Source: Chalara sp. BL73 (Eukaryota > Ascomycota > Leotiomycetes > Helotiales). From it: DNA of 64,000 nucleotides. Made by a program: the position numbers and the translations under genes. Of the stretch, positions 10,201-21,499 are shown one piece after another. The stretch lies in the NCBI GenBank assembly GCA_918026815.1, contig CAKJVC010000017.1:62001-126000 (forward strand), read 5' to 3'. The first letter of the stretch is position 1; the number at the start of each line of letters is the position of its first letter. The notes below the pieces were generated by a model. That model had not been told where the DNA came from. It saw only the letters and a program-made list of their open reading frames with translations, and did not search any database.

Positions 10201-12133
10201 AAATTCAGTAGTTTTATAACTTTTATGGCCGTTTAGAATCAAAAGTCTAAACTCAAAAATATAGCTTTAAAAAAGAATTTTTTTTTTTAGTTATTCTATA
10301 GCTATAAAGTCGGAAGTCTAAGCATTATCGGTAGCTGTAAATAGCTAGTTTTTATAGCATAAAAAATCTTGTTGAAACTATTGTTGTTGTACTGATTTTC
10401 TTTTGAATATAACAAAAAGAAAAAAAGCTTTTTTACTAGCTGAAATACACTCGATAAATAAAGTCTAAGCACAAGAACTAAGTTGTTTTTTTTAAATAAA
10501 ACGTCGCTCAGAGCTTTTTACAACTAAGCTATTTACTCCAATACTTTTTATTATACTTGACTCGTTTATATTTTATCGATTTTCAGGTTTAATATTCGAA
10601 ATTGCAGGTATATTAAGTCGAGTAAACCAGTCTTTAATTACGATAGTTGTAGCTTTATTGATTCGTACAAAATCGATATTCTTAGCTTTTTTAGTACGCA
10701 GAATAAAGTTACGACGTAAAAAGCTTTCTATTTACCGTTTTTTTAGTTTTTGCGTACTTTTTTTGATTGCTAAAAGCCGATTTGCAAATTGCTTAATTTA
10801 ACTATAAGTTAAAAAGGAACTTAGCGCTTCTTAGGCTAGTACTTACTTAGTTAAGTTTTTTTCTTGATTAAAAAAAAGCTTTTGTTGACTTTCGGCTGCA
10901 ATAGTATAACTCTGACTACCGTTGTTGCGATTTTACAGAGTAGTTAAAAAGATACTTTATTTTTTACTAGCTAACTTTACTGACTTGCCATTTCCGACGT
11001 TATCAAAAGCCGCAAGCAGATCTTGTTCGGTGTATTGACGCATTATTACTTGGAGATTAATGGATTCAAAAGTTAAGTAATAGTGATTAGAATTAGATTA
11101 ATAGCTGATTTTTTTGTTGAAGTAGCGGTCTAGCTAAGCGGGGTATCCAAATGGGGGGGGTATCCAAATGGGGGTGCACGGACTTACCTGGGACTGAACG
11201 GTCTGCCCCAGCCTTTCGACGTTCTTTGTAAGGGCCTGGAGATTCTCTTGAATATCTGTTACAGATACGAGTACACGCTCGTCAAAATTCCTGAATTCCA
11301 TTTTATTAACGTTATGGTCCATGCTAGTGGGTTGTGGTCAAGTAATACCTTGTCTGTGGAGCATTCGGAAACTCTTCCATTTGAAGATTCCTTGAGCGCT
11401 TGTTAATCTCATCATGGAGCCGTATGAACGCCCTATCCCTCCCCTCACCATATATAAGCGGTAAATAGACATCAAATATACCCATGAGAGAATATGCCTT
11501 GTCCTCTTTGCGCTTCGTCTCTCGGTTCTCTGCCCAAGAAAGTCGCTCAGAGATGGAGAAATGAGACAGAGGACTCCCTTGAAGAGCATTAATAGGGATC
11601 CCTGTTATTTCGTAGACTTGTTGCCCGAGTGAATTCTTGTCACCTAGTCGTTTACCTTCTTTAGAGAAAAATTCAACTGATACCGGAGCTATAAGTTCTT
11701 GAAGAGTCCAACCCCGAGTAAACCATCTACTTTTCCGGAAAGCTGATTCACACGTAAGCCCGGAAAAGTCATCATTTTCATCAAAGTTCTGTTTCGAAAC
11801 GTCCGTCAAGTAGACATAACATTTTGATGCTTCACGGTACCAGCGAAACATAGAATTAATAGCCTCCGAGAGCTCGGTGTTATTTGCTTTGTCGATGCAA
11901 CAAGTGTCTACCCAGATGTAGCGAAGGCCATCTTTAGTAGCTTGCTCTTCGCAAAACTGGATCTTCCTATAGCCAGCCTTGTTTTTGCTAATACCCTGCA
12001 CCAAATCTTGGAAAGTGACCTCTTTATTATCCTCTCCCCAAGTATGCGAAAGTATCGCATATGGAGGAATATTGTCAATTAAGTCTCTAGTTAAGCTAGA
12101 TTCACCATAGCTCTTGAGTTCCAAAAGACGCAT
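7234..12133 (-). CDS. HET domain-ankyrin repeat protein carrying a transposon in an exon
   Basis: N-terminal HET domain (12133-11349): start MRLLELKSYG, then PPYAILSHTWGED, YIWVDTCCIDKANNTELSEAIN, SRWFTRGWTLQELIAP and a SYSLMGIFDV-type block. HET domains act in fungal heterokaryon incompatibility and cell death. Introns, all inferred from sequence: 58 nt (11291-11348), 44 nt (8516-8559, branch CTAAA) and 61 nt (8378-8438, branch CTGAC). The C-terminal half has ankyrin-like repeats, including FDICQLLLQQGADP and QMLLQFGSNP, and a Cys/His-containing tail ending at 7234. A pogo-type transposon (9387-11184) splits the second exon. Across it the reading frame is consistent, and a donor CAG|GTAAGT made by the insertion plus an acceptor at 9373 would remove it as a phase-0 intron, giving 973 codons (2922 nt with stop). 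Whether the gene is functional or dead depends on that splicing. Confidence 0.75.
9387..11184 (-). mobile_element. pogo/Fot1-type (Tc1-mariner) transposon, copy 1, decayed
   Basis: 1798 bp. Terminal inverted repeats start AGTCCGTGCACCCCCATTTG, flanked by TA duplications (9385-9386 and 11185-11186), the hallmark of Tc1/mariner-pogo elements. A transposase relic runs on the minus strand from about 11043, with the N-terminal helix-turn-helix block MRQYTEQDLLAAFDN, to a stop near 9464, ending in a tail shared with copy 2 (DSTLDCILV). The body is extremely AT-rich with many stops. The right end carries the TATCCAAATGGGGG motif twice. It sits inside the HET-ankyrin gene. Confidence 0.85.
9464..11043 (-). 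pseudogene. pogo-type transposase relic, copy 1
   Basis: The N-terminus resembles the psq/CENP-B-like helix-turn-helix of Fot1/pogo transposases, and the C-terminal tail (TSPNSKFADISNIRQAQLEAG then DSTLDC) matches copy 2 at 38.2-38.4 kb. The body is broken by many stops and AT drift, so no active DDE triad can be confirmed. Confidence 0.65.
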
Positions 12134-14182
12134 GATTGTGCGATATTAAGATCCCAATAGTCTCAAGAAGTACGTGACTATATCGTGGACTAGTTAGGGC
12201 TTGTTGACGATGGTAATGATAGACCCTAGGGTGGCTCGCCTAGGTAATAAAAGGATCAGTTCGTAGTCTAGTGATATTGAGACCATTAGCATGATTGTAA
12301 CAATAAAGGCTGTAAAGCAAATAAATTACTGTACTAACCTAACTCTTATCGTGATATTAATCTGATCTCCGTGTTAGTATCGGGAGAAACCGTTAACGAT
12401 AGAATAAAGTTGTCGACATGACTTGTTGTCTGCAATTCAGCCGCATAAGGCTGACTTTTAACACTTCCAGGCAGATTTCTGGGCATAACCTGGTCTACAA
12501 GCGAACTGTCAACTTTTTCTTGGCATTGTATTATCCTTTACACATAGAATGGGTCTAATGCTATTCTAGTGATAAAAGTTTCGTATCACGATCCGCGATT
12601 GACTGTTAACCGTACTACATAAATTTATATCGTACTTCATACAACGCTTCGCAGCCGCAATTCTTGTATAGCGCTATAACGCAATATTTCGGCCAATTCT
12701 CGAAACCTCACTAATTCTGAAGAAGCTGTTGTTGTAAAACATAGTGTTGACTTAGATTCGCGATAATTTCCTTCTCGATTAAGTGGTGTTGAAGATATGG
12801 CAAATCAACTACTCCAGTAACGAAACGGAAACACAGAGCAAGGCACGAGGCTTTGGGTCCAAGAGACCACGTTGGACTTTATAAAGCTAATGGTCGTCCC
12901 CGCGCAATTAGCCAGATGCATTGTAAGAGTTATTAGTATAGTGATGTTATTGCTTGCTTGGGACTATATTCAGCACCAGGACAACATTGGCATAAAAGTA
13001 TTCCTCTACCTGACCCCTAACATGACATCTACTTCTCAGTTCTACTCTCTAGAAGCTACAGGTTCGTAAAACATTCGTAGATCTTCCGTCGCCTTCAGGC
13101 TGAGAATCGAGATTTATTAAGGCCATCATTCGGGCGATCTTGCGGGCTGCCATATGCATTTCGTTGGAGGCATATTTATTCCTGGCAAGATTTTCATGGA
13201 CGTTAATTATTGAAGTTTAGGGTCAGGGGACATTTCTAGGAAGATAACATAGGAAGCCAACTGAAGAAATTCATCCTTTCCTCATTTTGCACTGTTTGGT
13301 AGGCTTTGTTCTTGAGTGATGGATCCCGTAATTGTTCATTTGTTCTTCGTGACGGCTGGAGAGTGAGTGTTGACCACACAATCCTACAAAACTTTGCTTC
13401 TTCTAAACAACTATTGAGTATACATCGTTGAAACTACTGAAATTACGTTGGTTCCGAGCAGCGAGGTACGGAGGTGAGGGTCTATCCATAGTACGATTCC
13501 CCAGCAGCGCTATAGAAACTTATGGGTTAGCTGTATGGTTTAGGCTATCCGGAAAAGATTTCTATGTAGATGTACCGTTGTATGAAATATGACCATTAGA
13601 TGGTAGATCATAAGGATTAGATACCATAGACTCATGGGGAATGGACAAGACATATGCCCAACAAACGTACGAAGTATCTCGTGTTCCGGGTTGTCATGCA
13701 CCCTTACCACTCGAAATGCCTTTTATAGCTATACAGTGCCTAAAAGACAACTCTCAGCCCCCTAAAAACCAATTCAGGTCCCTTAATAACATAAGATAAG
13801 TATTGTATTAAACAAATTTTATAGAAATCGACATATTTTTATGTCTAAACGTAGCTCGTGTCCGCACGCCTCCCTCCTTTTAATACTTGCAATTCCCTCG
13901 CAACTACAACTATGTGTTTGACTAATCTTACAATCATATAATTTCCAAGTGCCAATGAACTGGGCGCGCGCCAAGACAGTCTTCACACGTACGTATATAA
14001 ATGGCATGATAGTGATTTGATAATTCTTCTCAGGCATGTCTCAACAATAACGTTCTCCATGACTTGGTGATTACTGATAGACATCATTTCTATGGTCTAA
14101 CACGGGAAGAAGGGCTGTTATTAGGTAGGCAAGCAGTCCAAGATCTGGCGAACCTGGGAATTAGACGACGCTGGCTGCTAAG
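12134..14182. other. intergenic, no gene seen
   Basis: About 2 kb upstream of the HET-ankyrin start. Moderate composition, only short unsupported ORFs (for example 12872-13069 and 13819-14037), no repeats recognised. It presumably includes the HET-ankyrin promoter. Confidence 0.5.
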
Positions 14183-14779
14183 CTACTCGACAGGCGACCC
14201 TAAAGCGTTCTCAACTGCAGGCCCAGTCAAGTCAACAGCTGCTCTCCCTATACCTGCACTTTTGGGTAAGTCAGGAACCCAGAACCCCTCATTTAGCCTT
14301 GCCATCGGAATCCCAAGTTCTTGCAATTGCTTCACTTCGTCTTTCTTCGTATGGTGTTCATCCCTCATATGCTTCAGCCAGTGATCTTTCCTTCGAAATC
14401 CCCACACAAACCAATCGTCCAGTCCCAATTTAATAGAATCTCTGCACCATGCATGAGGACAGAAGTATTTCAGCGTATTGTTGTGGACGGTATTGTCGTG
14501 GCGTTCCAGGTCCTTTGATGAAGGGAAACGAGCAGCGCATTTGGGGCAGTGAGCTGGACGAGTGTGGTTCTTTTGGTGTTGTCTAAAGCGAAGTTGTGAG
14601 CTGTGTACACAGAACAATTAATAGGACAAGGCTGACCGAAGATCACACTGCCTTGAGAATGTTTTCTTGCAGGACTTCAGCCCGCGCTCATAGCTGCACG
14701 TGTATGCAGCGATAGGGGTGGAGATCAGTGTAGGGAAGCTCTTGGACCAGCGGACTTGTGTCTGCTGAAGTTTTGACAT
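14183..14779 (-). CDS. small C2H2 zinc-finger protein
   Basis: Two exons, complement(14183..14582, 14637..14779), 180 residues. The 54 nt intron (14583-14636, donor GTCAGC, acceptor TAG) rejoins a finger that the exons split: the first exon ends SCKKTFSRQCDLR and the second supplies the HQKNH half. A second finger follows (CPKCAARFPSSKDLERHDNTVH), then a degenerate third unit (FCPHAWC...WGFRRKDHWLKHMRDEHH). This is the pattern of fungal C2H2 proteins of unknown target. Start ATG at 14779 is the only good one in frame. The donor is not the usual GTRNGN, so the exact junction is less certain than the gene. It is divergent from the C2H2 gene at 15162, sharing a 382 bp spacer. Confidence 0.7.
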
Positions 14780-15161
14780 AACTGTACCAAGTCGGGTTTA
14801 AACTTCAAGTCTAGTATTGAGCCCGGTTAATATGTTGGCGATTGAGTTTCCAACGGTATCAACAAGCAACCGCTTTTCTGTAAAGTCAAGTTAAAAGGAG
14901 GCTGTAAACCGCTTGAATAATAAAGCCAGGTGATGTTAGGTGAGGGCTCGTGGTAATGCAGAACGGTGCCTCCTAGTCAAGCTTCTTGCCACCCTTGCAA
15001 GTGCCTCAACAACAGGACCTCCGAGTACAAAAGGATGAGCTCTCCCTCACCAGAATTTGAAGGATCTTGTAACTTACTCCAAATCAGAGTCAGCCCCCCG
15101 TCTCGACTTCACCGTATACTTCTTCAATTCAATTGGTTACCACCCAGCCACTGCAGCCATT
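14780..15161. promoter_or_regulatory. shared spacer between two divergent C2H2 genes
   Basis: 382 bp separate the two start codons, so both promoters must lie here or overlap the neighbouring 5' region. No clear TATA box was found. Coregulation is inferred from geometry only. Confidence 0.4.
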
Positions 15162-16100
15162 ATGCACTCGCCTTCGCCCTCGCCCCCGCCCTCGCCCTCT
15201 TCCTCCGCCTCACTTTTTGAGGGCCTCTCACCCAATGAAGCCTCGGATCATGTGACACACCATGGCTTCGCCGAAGCCGGGTGAGTCTCTCCACTTTTTT
15301 TTTACTAAGCTTGCTCCAGGCCTCTGATACAAAACACAAATTGCCTGCCTGCTGCGAACGCGCACGCTCTATTGGTCAACAACTATGAGGCTCCCAGCTC
15401 TCCAAACCAATTCACATGGGGTATTGAGCCACACCAACCACAAACTACCACTGGGCTGCAAAACAAAGGCTTCCCAGCTTCCGACCATAATGCGACTGGA
15501 AGCAGTTTGCTAATTGACACTGGGACAGTGGATCAAGCTCCTTTTGCGAATTCTCCCATTGTGAACCGGCACAAGCTTCAGAATGAGTCGTATGGTCCTG
15601 TCCTGGATGCAGTAATTAGCTGGCCCGTTAATAATTCAGCCATAATCATGCCGCAGACCATGGGGTCCCAGGAGTTGCCTAATGCTTTCACTCCTATATC
15701 CGGGGCATCGATCACTGCAGGAATATCTGTGAACGATCCGAACAGCTGGTGGGTCAACAGCTTGTATCCCGGCCGTACGCAGGCGATCCAGCCCCAATTG
15801 TTTGCCAACGACTTCTCTATGATGATGGTCCAGCCACAGCTCAACACCAACACCTTCCCATTCGGGTACTCGGGCCCAATGCTACCGATGCCGGCTCACA
15901 TCCAGCACCCTCTCAACTTCTGTACCCTCTGTCCTGCAAGCTTTACTCGTCCCAGTGATTACCAGCGTCACTACGAGTCTGTACATTTAGGCATCAAGCA
16001 TCACTGTTTTTGGCCTGGATGCGGCAACAATCGCGGCAATGGTTATTGCCGTGCCGAGAAATTGAGGGCCCATCAGAGGAGAGTGCATGGCCACACTTAG
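15162..16100 (+). CDS. C2H2 zinc-finger protein, Pro/Ser-rich N-terminus
   Basis: Two exons, 15162..15280 and 15320..16100, 299 residues. The 39 nt intron has a perfect GTGAGT donor, TACTAAG branch and CAG acceptor; the second-exon ORF opens with TTG, so it needs this upstream exon. The N-terminus is low-complexity (MHSPSPSPPPSPSSSASLF), then a long Asn/Gln/Pro-rich region, then two C-terminal fingers: CTLCPASFTRPSDYQRHYESVH and C..PGC...CRAEKLRAHQRRVH. The layout is typical of fungal C2H2 regulators with an unstructured N-terminus. No target is known. Divergent from the gene at 14183-14779, which has related but not identical fingers. Confidence 0.8.
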
Positions 16101-18065
16101 CTTTGCCGGGAGATTGGATCTCGGAATGGTCATTAAAGCTCGCTGTAGTTGAAGTTTGTGCACGTTGTTGAGTTTAGAGCCGCTTTTGGTTTTCCAAGAC
16201 GTATGGATAGGTGAGAATGATGCTTGGGGGTTTAGTGTTGTTTGTAGCTGTTTTTGTGACGTCTTTATCCAATATCAAATGACTTGCCTCCTATGCCTTG
16301 AGTTCTGAAAATATAGCCAGTTCTTCGGATTCACAATGATTTTCTAGTGGAGTATTGGCAGCCGAGGTAAACTTGATTCCGGATCTTAGAACCCCTCTGT
16401 GAAGTGAGCGACTACACTATCAACTTTTAGTGTTTATGTTAAAAATGAAGTAAGCGCACAAGTTACGTATAAGCTCATACTTATATAAAGCTGTATTTTA
16501 GTTACTTTATAGCAATATGAATCTCCAGATCGAAACACTGCAGACCACGCTGACCACGATTGTTATGTTTGTCCGAGAACAAGTCTATCACTCTACTCAA
16601 AACAAACGCCTTCTTAGATCACCTAAAGGTTTAGAGCTGGACAAGCCCCAGATATGAGATGTCTTTTGCCAATTGATCGAAGTCGTATGGTCGTGGATGG
16701 GAATAATACGGTCAAGGCTACCCGGGTCTATTATTATATTTCTAGCTAGGTAAGCGTTGCTTTCTACGGCTGTGTCAATCACATACAATAGCAAAAACAA
16801 TACTCATATTGTCCAGAAGTCCGTTACATCACTTCTTACTTCTAGTTCTTTGACAAAACCTTTGTATTTCAATAGTACTGACATTATGGATGTCTATTAA
16901 TCTAATCATCACTCCTCGAATTCCCTCATTTGTCCCTTTGAATCGATATTCGATATTTATCTAGATCTTGGGCTAATTCGATGCAAAATTTGCTAGACTT
17001 GCCAGCCTTGTATCCTCCTCCAACCTCCAAAATGTCAATGTTAGTTTGCCGCCTGATCCTCAACCCACCAACTATCAGTATGCCAATCAAGAATAGCGGA
17101 ACTACGGCGAAAGATACAAATACAATGGAGCGCATTCTTGCTCATATGATCGAGATTCACAGCTTAAATTTGGCAGCGCCAGGGTAGAAAAGTCTTTAGC
17201 CGGCCCGCACTATAGAGACTTAATTAACGCCTATCAAGTCAAATCTCAGCCCCATTCTCAAATCGGCCAGATATTCTAGAACGGCGTCTCAATAAAATAG
17301 TGTGCGCGTTTATGGAAGCGGCTCCGGAGACCCGTCCCTATCATCCGTGTACTCCATGTCCTTGGCTACTTTTGTGTCCAAGTGCTTCCGTCGCCCATAG
17401 ATTGCCACTCGATACTGACGACCACGTTCACAGTACATACTATCCTTGGTGATGTCGATAAATATATCGCAAGATCCGTGCCTCTCATCAACATATCTAC
17501 ATCCGATAACATGAGTGAGCTGCACTTAGTATGGCGCAACGACGTTTTGCGTTTAATGGCATTGGCACAGCAGATGCCATCGACAGGTAACACCGGACGA
17601 AGGAAGACGTTGAATTGTGTGCTAGTGGTATACAAAGAACAGCATGCTATAATGAAGGACTAATATATTGATGAAGAGTTACTACATTGAGGTTTACTAC
17701 TAATGGGTATTGGTATCGCTTATTTTTCACACGCAGAGATGCATACACTTATCAAGGTATAGAATGTAGCATGTCTCGTTGTCCGGATGTATACCTTCTG
17801 CACGATGTAGTTTCAGATAGTGGTCAACCACCCCAACTATTCAAAATGTAGTTCAGTAAGTTGCATGGGATCAAAACATTAGAGTTGCAGAGCTATCCTT
17901 TAGTACTCAGTAGTTGATTTCATGATAGCCAAATGATGTTTAGGAGACTCAATCTTTGGGTGGGGGAATAACACTGGTAAAGGTTGAAGGAAAGTTATAC
18001 TGGGTCATTGTGAAGAGCGTAGTAACCTCAAATAATTGTTCTTTGATGCGTTGCCTCTTTCGTGA
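16101..18065. other. intergenic, no gene seen
   Basis: Only short ORFs. One minus-strand ORF (16926-17135) has an N-terminal hydrophobic helix (SIVFVSFAVVPLFLIGILIV) that could be a single TM segment, but it is 69 codons long and has no homologous features I recognise. Overlapping ORFs at 17310-17663 occupy both strands and look like chance. Confidence 0.45.
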
Positions 18066-18287
18066 CTAGCTAGGTTCGACGGACGAATTCCAATTGCGGG
18101 AGTTCTCCGACACTGAAAACCGCCCAAGAGGTTTGTTGGCTCATCTGCGTAGCAAGTTGAACAAACTGTGGACCGAAATTTCTTCAGAAGCCTTCTTCAC
18201 TCGAATCTGCTTCAGAGCCACTCCACGGGACCTTGAAGATAAAGTTGGTGCTAGTATCGCTTGTAGAAGGGTCCATTGAAATAGTGG
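18066..18287 (-). pseudogene. HET-like protein C-terminal remnant, left part
   Basis: Read on the minus strand, this continues in frame from the fragment on the far side of the transposon nest (38456-38965) once one TA duplication is removed: the right part ends NNVTPKVLL and the left part begins TTISMDPSTSDTSTNFIF, then KVPWSGSEADSSEEGF and a TGA. The frame stays open for about 35 more codons beyond that TGA. This shows that the pogo copy 2 inserted into a pre-existing coding region. Confidence 0.6.
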
Positions 18288-18440
18288 TAAGTCCGTGCAC
18301 CCCCATTTGGAACACCCCCCCATTTGGAACACCTAAAATAGGCGAATTTTTACACCGCTACTTCAACAATAAAATTAATTATTAAATCAATTCCAATTCA
18401 AATTACTTCAAACTTGAAATTCATTATTTTTGAGTAATTA

Positions 18441-18949
18441 TGCCTCAATATTTAAAGCAGGATTAGCTTGCAGCTTTTAGTAACATTAAAAATAAGAAGT
18501 TTTTGCGACTAGCTAGCCGAAAATAAAGTATTCTTTTAAATACTTTATATAATCGCAACCAAAAAAGTGAAAAACATACTTTTGCAGCAAAAAGTCAACA
18601 AAAACTATCGAAAATACAAAAAAGACATTTATTTAATTAAGTTTTAACTTAAAAAGCTCTAAATGTTTTTTTAACTTATAGCTAAATCCGCTAATTGTCA
18701 CGGTACGTGACCTATATATAGCGGAATAGGGAATTGACCTTTCGGTCAATTCAAGTGCCTTTTTGGCCAGCTGGCGTAGCGGTAAAACCTATTCCTATTG
18801 CGATCGTTACACTAATTTGCTAGCCGGTTTCTAGTAATTAAAAAAGACTATACTAAACTAAAAAAACGTTGAATAAAAAGTTTTTTACGACGTAATTTTA
18901 TTTTGTAAACTAAAAAAGCTCGGAATATTGATTTTACAAAAGTTAATAG
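18441..18949 (+). pseudogene. pogo-type transposase relic, copy 2, N-terminal part
   Basis: Starts MPQYLKQD followed by a TAG, then a helix-turn-helix-like block with SRK...SILLNTLYNRNQKSEKHT, matching the N-terminus of copy 1 and the general Fot1/pogo layout. It has several stops, and is interrupted by a 115 bp foreign insert and then by gypsy A at 18949. Confidence 0.6.
18697..18811. mobile_element. 115 bp micro-insertion with 6 bp target duplication in pogo copy 2
   Basis: Alignment with copy 1 shows extra DNA here, flanked by CTAATT on both sides (18691-18696 and 18812-18817). The insert has ordinary base composition, unlike its AT-rich host. It contains a 9 bp hairpin stem with TTTC loop (GAATTGACC/GGTCAATTC), a near-palindrome GTCACGGTACGTGAC at its start, and inverted GGAATAGG/CCTATTCC blocks. 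Its nature is unknown; it is either a very small MITE or a structured non-autonomous element. Confidence 0.6.
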
Positions 18950-19230
18950 TGTAACAATCGGTATGCCCAAGTTGCAATACAGCAAGCAAAAGTGCGACAC
19001 GGGAAGTCATGGCGCAGGTGCAAAGGGTGTGATTCAAGGTATGAGGGGTTTCAGACTAGATACGGGGTAGAGTCGGAGTCGCCTATATAAGAGGCCTGCT
19101 CTACCCTCTACAATTGCTCTTCATGTTTTTGTATCCTTAGTACTTTAGACCTATAAGGCAATCACTATCAGCCTATTGTACGCACTCCTATATGCCTCTA
19201 TTTTAGCCAGTAATTCCTTGCGTCGTTACA
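18950..19230 (+). repeat. gypsy A 5' LTR
   Basis: 281 bp, TGTAAC...GTTACA, with CCTATATAA TATA-like box near 19082. It differs from the 3' LTR at 7 positions, all transitions. Composition is ordinary, in contrast to the interior. Confidence 0.9.
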
Positions 19231-19499
19231 TTATACAAAAACATTAAGTCAGCCGGGGACGGCCTTTTTTATAATATCCTTTTATCGAGTTTATTTTGCC
19301 ATACCGGACTTGATTCGGTGCAAGTCTTTATTTTATTCAGATATCCTTAAATAGCCGAGATTCTCTAGATTTTTCGGACAGCTAGTAAGCCTGGGTTTGG
19401 TTCAGCGCGTGCAGCCAGTGAAAATCGTTGTAGAGACGTCAAGAAAGATATCAGAGATTTTTCAAGAACCCTTTTTGCGCAGAGGAAATTGCGGACAGA

Positions 19500-20990
19500 A
19501 AACAGGTAGCAACAGGCTAACCGGAACCCTGTTTTTTTATACATTTCCTACTTTTTACCGAAACCCTACCGACACGGAATATTATGTCGGCACAACAACT
19601 ACAGGACTTCGTTCTAAGCGACGGAACGCAGGACAGTTAGACTTTTGCAGAAGAATCTTTTAATTAAGAGCCTTTTTTATTTAGACTTCGTAACACTTAA
19701 CGTGCGAGAAATTTTCGCAACTACGAAAATCCTAATGAAATGCGCGGCATTGTTCATTCGTTGGAAACAAGAGCTAATAAAGCCGAAAAAGCACAGCAAG
19801 AAAATCGCGCGGAGTTCCAAGCTTTGCAAAGCTTAATTGCAAAGCTTGCTCGGCTAGTTCGGGATCAGAACCGACGCCGACTCGTTGTGAATCCAGTGCG
19901 TAACTTTAATAAAACGCTGGATTCGGTTGAAAACTTAAATTTGCAACGACACTTGTTAAAAGATGATTCTTCGCCAGGAGCCAGCTATACAACTAATAAT
20001 CGTCGGGCAAAATTATTTAGAACTCCCGACTTTAATACTAATCAGACTTTTTATACTTTTTCTCGCCCTAAGAAAACGGAACTAACAGAAAAAATAGATT
20101 TTTTAAACAAAAAAAATACTTTTACTTTTTATTAATAAAAAGCCTTTGTTATAAATCGTTTAAAGGTTAATTCCGACTACTATTCGACTAAGCGCTCAAA
20201 AAAAGCATTAGTATAAAAAGCAACTAAAAGCTAAGCCAAAAAATACTTAGAAAACATATACTTGTTTTTAGAAAGTTTCAGAACTGCGAAAAAAATACTA
20301 AAGCTTTTAACTACGTATTACTTTACCGGCAATAAAACGAAAAAAGCGCGGAACGCGTTTTACGATATAAAAATAAAAAGTGCTAGCTATGCAAAAAAAA
20401 CGTTTTTTCAATTTAAAGCTAGATTCTTTAATTAAGCTATCAAAAAAAAAATAAGTAAAGCGAAGTAGTTTTTTTTTATGTAAACTAAAATATCGAATAC
20501 TTTCCGACTCGCTTCCGTAAGTTTTAAGCACTAGTAGAAAAAAGATTTCTCGGAAATAATTAGTGCATTAACGGCTATTAACATAGAAACGCGTAAAATT
20601 ACTTATTTAAACGCATTATACGCTAAAAAAGCTTTCAAGACGAAAAAAACTACTGCAGAAAAGTTTTTAACAACTTTTAAAACGCCAACTACAGTTGTTT
20701 CAAATACACGGAACTCCGGTTCGGGTACTTATTTTTTCCGACATAAATTTTCTACTTTTGCTAAAAAGATTTTTTATTACTTAAGTCCAACCGACTCGTC
20801 CAAAGCAACAAAAAAGATTTGTTTCAAGTGCGAAAAGCCTGGACACTTTGCAAATAACTGCTTACAAACTTTTACAGTCAAAAAAATAGTTGAGAACGAT
20901 ACGAAGCTTAAGCAAGAAAGACTAGTAAAAAATAAAAAGTATAGAAACCAAAAAAAAAACGACGAAGCTTAAGCAAAAGCTCGTTTTTAG
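19500..20990 (+). pseudogene. gypsy A gag relic
   Basis: A coiled-coil-like stretch (about 19740-19870: SLETRANKAEKAQQENRAEF and following) precedes an AT-rich body. A perfect CX2CX4HX4C zinc knuckle lies at 20820-20861 (CFKCEKPGHFANNC), the nucleic-acid-binding end of gag. Multiple stops and frame changes lie between the blocks. Confidence 0.75.
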
Positions 20991-21499
20991 ACTTACGCAA
21001 ATGTGATTTGTCAAAGCTAGACTTAACAAAATTAATAGGTAGCAAACAGTTTTTAGTTTTTTGTTAGTTTAGTATAAATGGAACCGGAATTTTATTGCAT
21101 TTATTAGCAGACACAAAAGCAAACAGTTACTTTTTTATAAATCGCTTTTTTGCTATCCGTTTTTCACATGCTTTTAATACTTTTATTCTACAACTTTTTT
21201 ACTTTGTTTTCGTCAAAAAATTCCAGAAAAAAATATTTAGTCGAATGTTTCAATACATCCGTTTACACTTGACTTTTAATAGTCGACGGATATACAATTG
21301 CTTTTTTGTGATTTTGGACCTGAAAAATCAAAACGTTATTATCGGTAACAAATAGTTGAGCTATTTCAAGATCAAATTAGACTCGGCAAAAAATCGGCTT
21401 ATATAGCTTTTCGAATACTTTCCGACTTTAATATAGTCCAAAGAACTAATGATTCTTTATAAATCCAGGAAGCTAGTTAATGTTTATAGCAATCACTAA

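Noticed and set aside
9387..11184. Transposon as a simple gene-killing insertion with a TGA at the junction
   Set aside because: Careful placement of the TA duplication shows the frame across the junction is open; a TGA appears only if the duplication is miscounted by one TA.
16926..17135. Single-TM small protein
   Set aside because: Only 69 codons, no homology features and no context; mentioned under intergenic only.
18697..18811. tRNA-derived SINE (TGGCGTAGCGG resembles an A box)
   Set aside because: No convincing B box at the right distance and no A-rich or T-rich tail; kept as an unclassified micro-insertion.
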